Source: an uncultured Desulfobacteraceae bacterium (GTDB lineage: Bacteria > Desulfobacterota > Desulfobacteria > Desulfobacterales > UBA5852). From it: DNA of 64,000 nt. The notes under the pieces are model-generated. The model was not told the origin of the DNA, did no database searches, and saw only the letters and a program-made list of their open reading frames with translations. The stretch lies in assembly GCA_913060875.1 (NCBI GenBank), contig CAJXSL010000001.1, forward strand, positions 640,464 through 704,463. The letters run 5' to 3'. The translations under genes and the position numbers were made by a program. The stretch's first letter is position 1, and each line of letters begins with the position of its first letter. Shown in pieces: positions 1 to 8,369 of the stretch.

Positions 1-114
1 CGTGAACCGACCCGATAAAGTGTCCTGATAAGGATAAGCATTGAGGCTGAGGCCCGTGGACCAGGCGGGCAACGTCCGGATGCGGGATGTGATGTTGCTC
101 GGCGGTGGAAGGCG

Positions 115-510
115 ATGGGAGAGAAAACGATCCTCATAGTGGACGACGAGATGGACATGCGCCTGTATCTGTCCACCTTGTTGGAGAGCCATGGTTATCG
201 TCCACTGACCCGGCGGGACGGCGAGGACGGCATGGCCAGCCTCCGTGCGGACCGCCCCGACCTGATCATCCTGGACATCATGATGCCGGGTGACGGCGGG
301 GTCAAGATGTACAGCCGGCTCAAGGGCGACAAGGCCTTCGCGAACATCCCGGTTATCATGCTTTCCGCAGTGGCGGAAGCTTCCTTTCGTCATTTCCTCA
401 CGATGCTCAATGCCCAGAAGCGTCATTCCGTGCCGGCGCCCACCGCCTATATGGAAAAACCCGTGGATCACGACCGGTTGATTCAGATCGTTCGGGCGAC
501 AATCGGATAA
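115..510 (+). CDS. Single-domain response regulator (CheY-like receiver)
   Basis: This 131-residue protein is a receiver domain and nothing else. The acidic pair D10-D11 (VDDE), the probable phospho-acceptor D54 (ILDIMMP), the switch serine in IMLSA and the lysine in YMEKP are all visible. There is no output domain, so it probably passes phosphate to or from a partner or acts by protein contact. It starts at an ATG after GGAAGGCG. It is the first gene of a plus-strand run that continues into three receiver/histidine-kinase proteins, which are its most likely partners. The region 1-114 upstream holds no gene I can support. Confidence 0.9.
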   Translation: MGEKTILIVDDEMDMRLYLSTLLESHGYRPLTRRDGEDGMASLRADRPDLIILDIMMPGDGGVKMYSRLKGDKAFANIPVIMLSAVAEASFRHFLTMLNAQKRHSVPAPTAYMEKPVDHDRLIQIVRATIG

Positions 511-691
511 TGCGCATCGGGCCCCGATTCTCGTGGCCAGACGAGACGCCTGCCGGAAGGGGCTTGCCGTCCAGACGATTTATCCTTTGCCCCGTCCGGG
601 GCCATTGTACGCTTTGCCTTTCACCGTTTCCAATGATGACGTCGATTCTGACGGCCGCGTGGGCGCCGTGCGATCCATCAGGAGCAAGATA

Positions 692-2671
692 ATGACCTTT
701 GATCATCGCATACTGGTAGTGGATGACGAAGCGGATCTGCGCGACATTCTGAAGATCTACCTGGAAGAACTGGGGTACACGGTCGAAACCGCGTCCAATG
801 GTCGGGAGGGGCTGGTGCGTTTTCGAGACTGGCGGCCGCCCATTGTCATGACGGATATCAAGATGCCGGGGATGGACGGCATCGATCTGCTGCAGCGCAT
901 CAAGGACGAAGACCCGGACACCGAAGTGGTCATGATTACGGGCCATGGCGATATGGATCTGGCTATCCAGAGTCTCAAGCTGGAAGCCACTGATTTTATC
1001 ACCAAACCGATTAACGATGACATCTTGGGTATCGCGCTGAAACGCGCCCGGGAGCGGATTGAAATGCGTCGCCAGATCCGGGCCTACACGGAAAACCTGG
1101 AAACCCTGGTGGCGGAGAAATCGGCCCAGATCGTCGAACTCGAAAGACTCACAGCGCTGGGGCAGGCGGTTGACTGCCTGTCAACCGCCTTTCTGGATAT
1201 TGCCGGTGACGTCAAATCCGGCATGGAATTTTTCAATGAAGTCCCCTGCTTTGTGGCCCTGCACAACCGCGAACGGAAGATTGTCTCTTGCAATCAGCTC
1301 TATCGTGAGCGTTTGGGGGACATGATTGGGAATGCCAGCGAAGTCATTTATCTTGGGCCGTTTGACGGTCCCGGCGACAGCCCGGTGGCCAAGACGTTTG
1401 CCCAGGGGGCGCCCCAGCGCAGTCGACAGGTATTGCGTTACGGGGATGGCCAGACTTACCCTGTGGTGGTGCATACGGCCCCGATCCGCAACAGTCACGA
1501 TGAGATCGAACTCGTGCTGGAGATCATTGCCGATATATCCGAGGTGACCCGGTTGCAGGCCGAGCTGCGCACGACCCAGCAGCGCTATCATCAGCTGTTC
1601 GAAGAGGTGCCCTGCTTTATCGTAGTTGTGGATCGCACTTATCATATCACGGCGGCCAACCGCCGGTTTCGGGATGAATTTGGAAATGATGCCGGGCCGA
1701 CATGCCACCGGGCCTTCAAACAACGCTTGAAACCCTGCACCGACTGTCCGGTGGCGAAAACCTTCCTGGACGGTCAGTCGCATCACAAGGAGATGGTGGT
1801 ACATTCCCAGACCGGCGAGCAACTCCATGTGCTGATCTGGACGGCGCCCATCGTCAACGCCGCCGGTGAAATTACCCAGGTGATGGAGATGGCCACGGAC
1901 ATCACCCAGATGCGGCAATTGCAGGACCGGCTCAGTTCCCTGGGGCTCATGATCAGTTCGGTGTCCCACGGTGTCAAAGGGGTGCTGACCGGCATGGACG
2001 CCGGTCTCTACCTGCTGAATTCAGGCCGGCAGAAAGATGACCGCGAGCAGATCGGCGAAGGCTACGATATCATGAAGCTCATGACCGAGCGGATCCGCAG
2101 TCTGGTTCTCGATGTCCTCTTTTATGCCAAAGAGCGGGCGCTGGCCATTGAAACCCTGGACGCCGAGAGCTTTTTCAATGAAGTGGCCTTTATCGTACAC
2201 CCGAAAGCCCGCAAGCATCAGATCGATTTGCAGTGTCGCTTTGAGGACGATCTGGGCCACTTCGATGCCGACCCGGTGGCACTGCGTTCCGCTCTCGTCA
2301 ATATTCTCGAGAATGCGGTGGAAGCCTGTGGCGAAGACGAAGCCGTCAAAGCCCATCGTATTGTTTTCAGTGCTCGTGGTGATGCGGCACGGCTGGCGCT
2401 GGAGATCTGGGACAATGGCGTCGGTATGAGCGAAGAGGTCCGTAAGAACCTTTTCAACATTTTTTTCTCGTCCAAAGGGCAGCAGGGGACCGGGCTGGGG
2501 CTTTTTATCGCCCGCAAGACCATTGATCAGCACGGCGGCACCATGTCGGTTGTCTCGGAACCGGGAAAGGGGGCCTGCTTCAGCATCGTCCTGCCCCGTT
2601 CATTTGCCATGCCCGACGACCCGGATGAGGCGGACCGCTTTCAATCGGGGGAGAGGTCCCGTGAGCAGTAA
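692..2671 (+). CDS. Receiver-PAS-PAS histidine kinase (cytoplasmic hybrid)
   Basis: A 659-residue soluble kinase. The N-terminal receiver (about 1-120) has D11-D12, phospho-acceptor D55 (MTDIKMPG) and the KP motif in TKPINDD. A helical linker and two PAS-like regions follow; the second carries a CTDCPVAKTF cysteine pair that could bind metal or sense redox. The phospho-accepting His is H426 (SVSHGVKG). The ATPase part shows an N-box (NILENAVEA), DNGVG and GTGLGLF. The ATG at 692 after AGGAG is preferred over upstream in-frame ATGs because it begins the receiver fold exactly. The 3' end overlaps the next kinase by 11 bases, which suggests translational coupling. No membrane segment is seen. 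Confidence 0.9.
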   Translation: MTFDHRILVVDDEADLRDILKIYLEELGYTVETASNGREGLVRFRDWRPPIVMTDIKMPGMDGIDLLQRIKDEDPDTEVVMITGHGDMDLAIQSLKLEATDFITKPINDDILGIALKRARERIEMRRQIRAYTENLETLVAEKSAQIVELERLTALGQAVDCLSTAFLDIAGDVKSGMEFFNEVPCFVALHNRERKIVSCNQLYRERLGDMIGNASEVIYLGPFDGPGDSPVAKTFAQGAPQRSRQVLRYGDGQTYPVVVHTAPIRNSHDEIELVLEIIADISEVTRLQAELRTTQQRYHQLFEEVPCFIVVVDRTYHITAANRRFRDEFGNDAGPTCHRAFKQRLKPCTDCPVAKTFLDGQSHHKEMVVHSQTGEQLHVLIWTAPIVNAAGEITQVMEMATDITQMRQLQDRLSSLGLMISSVSHGVKGVLTGMDAGLYLLNSGRQKDDREQIGEGYDIMKLMTERIRSLVLDVLFYAKERALAIETLDAESFFNEVAFIVHPKARKHQIDLQCRFEDDLGHFDADPVALRSALVNILENAVEACGEDEAVKAHRIVFSARGDAARLALEIWDNGVGMSEEVRKNLFNIFFSSKGQQGTGLGLFIARKTIDQHGGTMSVVSEPGKGACFSIVLPRSFAMPDDPDEADRFQSGERSREQ

Positions 2672-4958
2672 GCAGCCGGCAAGGACCAGTTTGATTACAT
2701 CCCTGATTCTGGCCGTGGGGATAACCCTTTTGGTGTGTATTGCCGCCTGGGCCTTTTTCAGCATCCGCTATCAGAAGCAGCGCATGATCGGCGAGATGGT
2801 CATGCAAACGGATCGTTTGAGCAACACCATCAAGCTGGGTACCCACTACGCTATGATGCTCAATTCCGGCAAAGATATCGATCGCATTATCCGCAATATC
2901 AGCCGGCAGAAGGAAATCGAATACATTCGCATTTATAACAAGGACGGCCTGGTGCGATTTTCCAACCGGGAGACGGAAATCGGTCGCCGTACCACCATCG
3001 ATTCCGAAGCCTGCCGGATATGCCATCAGGATGAGCCCCCGCGCACCGACTTGGCCATGGATGCAAGGGTTCGCCTGCTGCCCACCGACACCAAAGGGCA
3101 GCGCATGATGGGACTTATCAGTCCCATCATGAACGAACCGGGCTGCACGGGCAACTGTCACGTGCACGCGCCTGAAACGCAGGTTCTGGGCCTGCTGGAC
3201 GTGGTGGTTTCCCTCAATGAAACCGATGCTGAAATCAAGGTGGTGCAGAATGGCATTATCGGTCTGGCGGTCCTTATTTTCATGTTTACATCGGTGATGA
3301 TCGGCCTGTTTATCCTGCGTTTCGTCAATCAGCCCATCCGAAAATTGATTCGCGAAACCCGGCACATCGCCAGAGGGGACTACTCCCACTCACTCGATGC
3401 CGAAGAAAGCTATGAAATGAGTCAGCTGGCCGAAGCCATCACCGACATGGCTCAGCAGATCGAAAACAAGCAGGATGAACTCAACAAACAAAAAGACCGT
3501 TTCCGCCAGCTCTTTGAGCAGGTCCCCTGCGCTATTACCGTGCAGGACCGCAACTACCGACTGATTGAATACAACCAGGAGTTCGAGGATACCTTCGCGC
3601 CTAAACCCGGCGATTTTTGCTACTACGCTTACAAAGGGCGAACGGAAAAATGTGAAAACTGCCCGGTGGAGAAAACATTTCAGGACGGGGGCACGCACTA
3701 CAGCGAAGAGGACGGATTGACGAAAGCCGGCGAACCGGCCCACTGGATCGTGCGCACATCGCCCATCCGCAACGAGGCCGGCGAGATCGTGGCCGCCATG
3801 GAAATGTGCCTCGACATTACCCACAGTCGTCTTCTGGAAAACCAATTGGAAGAGGCCGAAAAGAAGTATTACGATATTTTCAACAATATCCCCAATCCGA
3901 TTTTTGTTCTGGACAAGAAAACCCTGGAGGTCCTGGACTGCAACCAGAGTGTCGAGAACGTTTACGGTTTGGAACCCAAAGAAATTCTGGGCGCTTCATT
4001 CATGACGTTGTTTGCGGAGGAGGACCGGGCCACCTACCAGGTCCAGATCCGCAACCGTCGTGTCATCAACCAGAGCCGTCAGTATCATAAGGACGGACGG
4101 ACCATCTACGTGACCATCCGGGTGTCGCCGTCCACCTACCGGAACCGGGACGTCCTGCTGGTTACCACCGGGGATATCACCAAGCGCCTGGAGGCCGAGC
4201 AGCAGTTGATTCAGGCCAGTAAAATGGCGACGCTGGGAGAGATGGCCTCCGGGGTGGCCCACGAGCTGAACCAGCCCCTGGCCGTTATCAAGACGGCCGG
4301 ATCCATCCTGATGAAGAAGATCAAAAAGACGTCGTTGGCCGAGGACGAAACCCTGCTGAGTGTTTCCGGCAAGATTGACACCAATGTCGACCGGGCATCC
4401 AACATCATCGAACACATGCGTCAGTTTGCCCGCAAATACGACACCCGCCTGGAAAAGACCCAGATCAACCAGGTGATCGCAAATGCCTTTGAAATGTTTG
4501 ACCAGCAGTTCAAGGTGCGCGGCATTGTCGCCGAATGGGACATGGATCCCCACCTGCCCGCCATCATGGCGGAGCCGAATCGCCTCGAGCAGGTGTTTGT
4601 CAACTTGTTTATCAACGCCCGGGATGCCATCGAGGAAAGAGGGGATTTGCAAGTTGACGGGAAAAACGCTAAGAATGTGCGTATCGTGACACGGCAGGAG
4701 GACGAAACCGTGGTCGTGGAGATCTGCGATTCGGGAAACGGCATCCCGCCTGCCATCGCAGCCAAAATTTTCGAGCCCTTTTTCACAACCAAGGAGGTCG
4801 GCAAAGGCACGGGGCTGGGCCTTTCCATCAGTTATGGCATCGTCAACGAAATCGGAGGGGAAATTTTTGCCAAACCCCGGGAGGGCGGCGGGGCCTGCTT
4901 CGTCATGCGTTTCCCTCTCAAAGCCAAACGAAATGAAACCTACCATTCTCCTGGTTGA
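2661..4958 (+). CDS. Membrane histidine kinase with two c-type-heme-like motifs
   Basis: A 765-residue sensor kinase starting at GTG after GGGGGAGAGG. A transmembrane helix lies near residues 10-30, then a periplasmic domain of about 165 residues, a second helix near 195-220 and a HAMP linker. The periplasmic part contains C118-R-I-C121-H122, a canonical CxxCH haem c motif, and C162-TGN-C166-H167, a CxxxCH variant. Two PAS regions follow; the first carries CENCPVEKTF, similar to the pair in the preceding kinase. The phospho-accepting His is H534 in AHELNQPLAV, and the ATPase domain has DSGNGIP and GTGLGLS. Redox or gas sensing in the periplasm is an inference from the haem motifs. Both ends overlap neighbouring genes. 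Confidence 0.9.
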   Translation: MSSKQPARTSLITSLILAVGITLLVCIAAWAFFSIRYQKQRMIGEMVMQTDRLSNTIKLGTHYAMMLNSGKDIDRIIRNISRQKEIEYIRIYNKDGLVRFSNRETEIGRRTTIDSEACRICHQDEPPRTDLAMDARVRLLPTDTKGQRMMGLISPIMNEPGCTGNCHVHAPETQVLGLLDVVVSLNETDAEIKVVQNGIIGLAVLIFMFTSVMIGLFILRFVNQPIRKLIRETRHIARGDYSHSLDAEESYEMSQLAEAITDMAQQIENKQDELNKQKDRFRQLFEQVPCAITVQDRNYRLIEYNQEFEDTFAPKPGDFCYYAYKGRTEKCENCPVEKTFQDGGTHYSEEDGLTKAGEPAHWIVRTSPIRNEAGEIVAAMEMCLDITHSRLLENQLEEAEKKYYDIFNNIPNPIFVLDKKTLEVLDCNQSVENVYGLEPKEILGASFMTLFAEEDRATYQVQIRNRRVINQSRQYHKDGRTIYVTIRVSPSTYRNRDVLLVTTGDITKRLEAEQQLIQASKMATLGEMASGVAHELNQPLAVIKTAGSILMKKIKKTSLAEDETLLSVSGKIDTNVDRASNIIEHMRQFARKYDTRLEKTQINQVIANAFEMFDQQFKVRGIVAEWDMDPHLPAIMAEPNRLEQVFVNLFINARDAIEERGDLQVDGKNAKNVRIVTRQEDETVVVEICDSGNGIPPAIAAKIFEPFFTTKEVGKGTGLGLSISYGIVNEIGGEIFAKPREGGGACFVMRFPLKAKRNETYHSPG

Positions 4959-6093
4959 CGACGAACCCGACATCCGCGAAGTCCTGGCCATCTACCTTGG
5001 CGAACTCGGTTATACCGTTCATACGGCGGAAAGCGGGGAAGCGGGCCTGCAAACCTTTCACCGTACGTTACCTGGCATTGTCCTCAGCGACATCAAAATG
5101 CCGGGCATGGACGGCATCGAACTCCTGCGGTGCATCAAAGCCCAAGCCCCGGACACGGAAGTCATTATGATCACCGGGCATGGCGACATGGCCCTGGCCA
5201 TCGACAGCCTGAAGCTGGAAGCCACGGACTTCATCACCAAACCCATCAACGATGACATGCTGGCGGTGGCCCTGAACCGGGCAGAAGAACGCATCGCCAT
5301 GCGGCGTCAGCTGAAATCCTACACCGAAAACCTGGAACACATCGCCCAGGAGAAAACCCGTCGCCTGCTGGAAGTCGAAAACCTGGCGGCCGTCGGCCGG
5401 GCGGCTTCCGAGCTGGCCCACACCATCAAGAACATCGCCGGGGCGCTCAAGGGCGGCATCTATGTCATGCAACGCGGCATCGAAGACGACAACCGCCCTT
5501 ACCTGATGCGCGGCTGGGGCATGGTCGAGGGCAATGTCGACAAGATCAAGAACCTGGCCATGGACCTGCTGGATTTCGGGAAAGCGGGCAACTTGAACTT
5601 GCGACCCGATTCGCCCCTGCGGGCGCTTGAGGAGGCTTTGGAACTGCTCCGCAACCGCGCCGATGAAATGGCGATTGCCATCAAGGTCAACACTGCCCGG
5701 GGCATTGCCCCCATGCCCATGGATTCGGAAAGCATTTACCGCTGTCTGGTGAACCTGATCCAGAATGCCATCGAAGCCTTCGAAGAGGAATCCGCCCGTG
5801 CGAACGGCCGGGAGATCGCCGTGGAGGTACTTCCGGGTCCGGACGATGGCGTGATCTACAGGGTCCGCGACAACGGTCCGGGCATGGACAACGATACCCA
5901 GCAGCATATCTTCAAAGGATTTTTCAGTACCAAGGGGACCCGGGGCACCGGGATCGGGCTGATGATGACCAAGCGGATTGTGGAACGTCACGGCGGTCGC
6001 ATTGATCTGGTCTCCAGCCGGGGCAACGGAACCTGTTTCACCCTCCAGCTGCCGGGGCATCCACCGGACCAAGGTCAGCAAGGGGCATCATGA
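4933..6093 (+). CDS. Receiver-histidine kinase fusion protein
   Basis: A 386-residue cytoplasmic protein with a receiver (D9-D10, phospho-acceptor D53 in LSDIKMPG, TKPINDD) joined by a helical linker to a kinase core with phospho-accepting H163 (AHTIKNIAG), an N-box (NLIQNAIEAF), DNGPGM and GTGIGLM. Its receiver is very similar to that of the kinase at 692-2671; both share ITGHGDM and the stretch SLKLEATDFITKP, so they look like paralogues. The start at 4933 overlaps the end of the upstream kinase by 26 bases, and its stop overlaps the ATG of the transporter permease (ATGA). This links the signalling genes physically to the ABC transporter. Confidence 0.9.
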   Translation: MKPTILLVDDEPDIREVLAIYLGELGYTVHTAESGEAGLQTFHRTLPGIVLSDIKMPGMDGIELLRCIKAQAPDTEVIMITGHGDMALAIDSLKLEATDFITKPINDDMLAVALNRAEERIAMRRQLKSYTENLEHIAQEKTRRLLEVENLAAVGRAASELAHTIKNIAGALKGGIYVMQRGIEDDNRPYLMRGWGMVEGNVDKIKNLAMDLLDFGKAGNLNLRPDSPLRALEEALELLRNRADEMAIAIKVNTARGIAPMPMDSESIYRCLVNLIQNAIEAFEEESARANGREIAVEVLPGPDDGVIYRVRDNGPGMDNDTQQHIFKGFFSTKGTRGTGIGLMMTKRIVERHGGRIDLVSSRGNGTCFTLQLPGHPPDQGQQGAS

Positions 6094-7118
6094 CGGCCTA
6101 TTTCATTCGCCGCACACTTCTGATCATACCGACCTTTATCGGGATTACCCTGCTGGTGTTCAGCATCACGCGGTTTGTGCCCGGCGGACCCATCGAACGG
6201 ATGATTGCCGAAGCCCAGCGGATGCAGGTGGAAGGCGGCGGCGGGGCCGGCGCCGGCGCGGGGGTTCAGCGGCAGCCCCTCTCCGACGAACAGATCGAAT
6301 TCCTGAAGCAGTATTACGGTTTCGACAAACCCCTGCTCAACAGTTACCTGGCCTGGCTGGGTAAAGTGATCCAGGGGGATCTCGGCATCTCGACCCGCTA
6401 CCAGGACCCGGTCTGGGAAATGATCCGGTCGCGAATCCCGATTTCCCTTTACTTCGGTTTGATCGCGATGGCCCTGACTTACGGGGTCTGTATCCCGCTG
6501 GGTATCGTCAAGGCCATCCGTCACAAGACGGCCTTTGACAATGTCTCCTCGATCATTGTTTTTATCGGCTATGCCATCCCCGGATGGGTGATCGGGATCT
6601 ATCTCCTGGTGTGGCTGGCGGGCTGGTGGGATGTCTTTCCGTTGGGCGACCTGGTGAGCGAAAACTTCGATGAATTGCCACTGCTGCAGAAACTTCTGGA
6701 TCTTGCCTGGCATTCGGTGCTCCCGGTGATCGCCTATATGATCGGGGCTTTCGCGGCCATGACGTTTCTGATGAAAAATACCCTGATGGACAATCTGGCC
6801 GCCGATTATGTGCGCACGGCCATTGCCAAAGGGTTGCCCTTTCGGCGGGCTGTCTTCGGACACGCCCTGCGCAACAGCCTGATTCCCATTGCGACCTCAT
6901 TCGGCAATAATATTTCCGTGATTTTAACCGGCTCCTTTTTGATCGAAAAGGTGTTCAACATCGACGGTATGGGGCTATTGGGCTACGAGTCCGTTTTGGA
7001 GCGTGATTATCCGGTGGTACTGGGCGTTTTGGTGATATCATCGCTTCTGTTCCTGATCGGCAATATTTTATCGGACTTGTGCGTGGCCGTGGTGGACCCG
7101 CGGGTCCAATTCGACTAG
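6090..7118 (+). CDS. Oligopeptide ABC transporter permease, YejB-like
   Basis: A 342-residue inner-membrane permease of the DppB/OppB/YejB family. It begins with an N-terminal helix (RRTLLIIPTFIGITLLVFSITRF) and has five further hydrophobic segments. The cytoplasmic coupling loop is visible as DYVRTAIAKGLPFRRAVFGH, and the family C-terminus VVDPRVQFD is intact. A short Gly/Ala-rich insert (GGGGAGAGAG) follows residue 50. The ATG overlaps the TGA of the preceding kinase, so translation of signalling and transport genes is coupled. With the second permease, the lipoprotein and the two ATPases downstream it makes a complete importer. The YejABEF assignment rests mainly on the binding protein. 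Confidence 0.9.
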   Translation: MTAYFIRRTLLIIPTFIGITLLVFSITRFVPGGPIERMIAEAQRMQVEGGGGAGAGAGVQRQPLSDEQIEFLKQYYGFDKPLLNSYLAWLGKVIQGDLGISTRYQDPVWEMIRSRIPISLYFGLIAMALTYGVCIPLGIVKAIRHKTAFDNVSSIIVFIGYAIPGWVIGIYLLVWLAGWWDVFPLGDLVSENFDELPLLQKLLDLAWHSVLPVIAYMIGAFAAMTFLMKNTLMDNLAADYVRTAIAKGLPFRRAVFGHALRNSLIPIATSFGNNISVILTGSFLIEKVFNIDGMGLLGYESVLERDYPVVLGVLVISSLLFLIGNILSDLCVAVVDPRVQFD

Positions 7119-7306
7119 AACAACGTCATCAGACGATATCGTCCGTTTCAGCGACGTTGCCGGTAACGGCAAGACGGGCAGCGTTGCCGGTATGTTGAGG
7201 CCGGAGATTTTAGCAGATGCCAAGCGGCAATACGCAGGTTTTCCTCATGAACAGGCGGGCGACCGGAACTGAAAACCCAGGGTATAAAAAACAAGTATAA
7301 GGCACG
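7119..7306 (+). promoter_or_regulatory. Intra-operon spacer with short repeats and a hairpin
   Basis: This 188-base gap is the only long one between the two permease genes. It contains two direct copies of CGTTGCCGGTA (near 7154 and 7182), the first forming a small hairpin (TTGCCG-GTAA-CGGCAA). No reading frame with a ribosome binding site is evident. It could hold an internal promoter, a processing site or an attenuator; the sequence does not decide which. Confidence 0.35.
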
Positions 7307-8356
7307 ATGCGATTCCGAATCAATCCACTGACCATCAAAAAATTCCGCCGGTTTCAATCCATCCGGCGCGGATATGTCTCCCTGTTCGTCATGGTGCTGA
7401 TGATCGTGCTTTCCCTGGGCGCCGAGCTACTGGTGAACAGCCGGGCGCTGGTGGTGCGCTACAACGGTGACGTCTACTGGCCCACCTATGGCCATCCGGT
7501 TCCGGGGACCACCTTCGGGCTGGACTACCAGCACGAGACCAACTACCGTCAACTGGCCCGCCAGTTCGAGGCCGAGGGAGGGGAAAACTGGGTCCTGATG
7601 CCCCCGGTGCCCTATAACCCTTATGAGAACGATTTCCGGGAGAATACCCTGCCGCCCTCGCCCCCCTCTTTTCGCGATCGACATTTTTGCGGGACGGATG
7701 CTTCCGGACGTGATGTGCTGGCACGTCTGGTTTACGGCTTCCGTCTGGCCATCTTTTTTTCGCTGGCGCTGATGGGGGCAACTTTTGCCACCGGTATCAG
7801 CATCGGCAGCGCCATGGGCTATTTCGGCGGGGCTTTCGATCTCACGTTTCAACGCCTGATTGAAATCTGGTCTTCGGTTCCCAACCTTTATGTCATCATC
7901 ATCATCGCCTCGGTGGTGATCCCCAACTTCTGGATCCTGTTGTTTATCCTGTGGGCCTTCGGCTGGATGGGCATGACCTGGACCATGCGGACCATTACCT
8001 ACAAGGAGCGGGCCCGGGACTACGTCCTGGCCGCCCGGGCCCTGGGGGCTTCCCATGTCCGTATTATTTTTCGGCATATTTTGCCCAATACGGTCAGCGT
8101 TATCGTGTCCTACGTGCCCTTCCAGGTGGCGGGCGGCATCGTGGCCCTGGCGGCGCTCGATTTTTTGGGCTTCGGCCTGCCGCCTCCGGAGCCCAGCTGG
8201 GGTGAGCTGCTCCAGCAGGGGTGGGCCAATTTGAGCGCCTGGTGGCTGTCCGGATCCGTGGTGAGCGCCATGGTGTTGACCCTGGTGCTGGTCACCTTTA
8301 TCGGCGAGGCGGTACGGGAGGCCTTGGACCCGAAAATGCACACCACTTACGAGTAA
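7307..8356 (+). CDS. Oligopeptide ABC transporter permease, YejE/DppC-like
   Basis: A 349-residue permease of the DppC/OppC/YejE family. After an N-terminal helix (YVSLFVMVLMIVLSLGAELLV) comes a roughly 100-residue periplasmic insert, then the family signature CGTDASGRDVLARL and five membrane segments. The coupling loop is DYVLAARALGASHVRIIFRH. The large extracytoplasmic insert after the first helix is typical of YejE-type members. It pairs with the upstream permease to form the membrane channel and lies 13 bases before the binding lipoprotein. Confidence 0.9.
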   Translation: MRFRINPLTIKKFRRFQSIRRGYVSLFVMVLMIVLSLGAELLVNSRALVVRYNGDVYWPTYGHPVPGTTFGLDYQHETNYRQLARQFEAEGGENWVLMPPVPYNPYENDFRENTLPPSPPSFRDRHFCGTDASGRDVLARLVYGFRLAIFFSLALMGATFATGISIGSAMGYFGGAFDLTFQRLIEIWSSVPNLYVIIIIASVVIPNFWILLFILWAFGWMGMTWTMRTITYKERARDYVLAARALGASHVRIIFRHILPNTVSVIVSYVPFQVAGGIVALAALDFLGFGLPPPEPSWGELLQQGWANLSAWWLSGSVVSAMVLTLVLVTFIGEAVREALDPKMHTTYE

Positions 8357-8369
8357 TGGATCCGAAACG

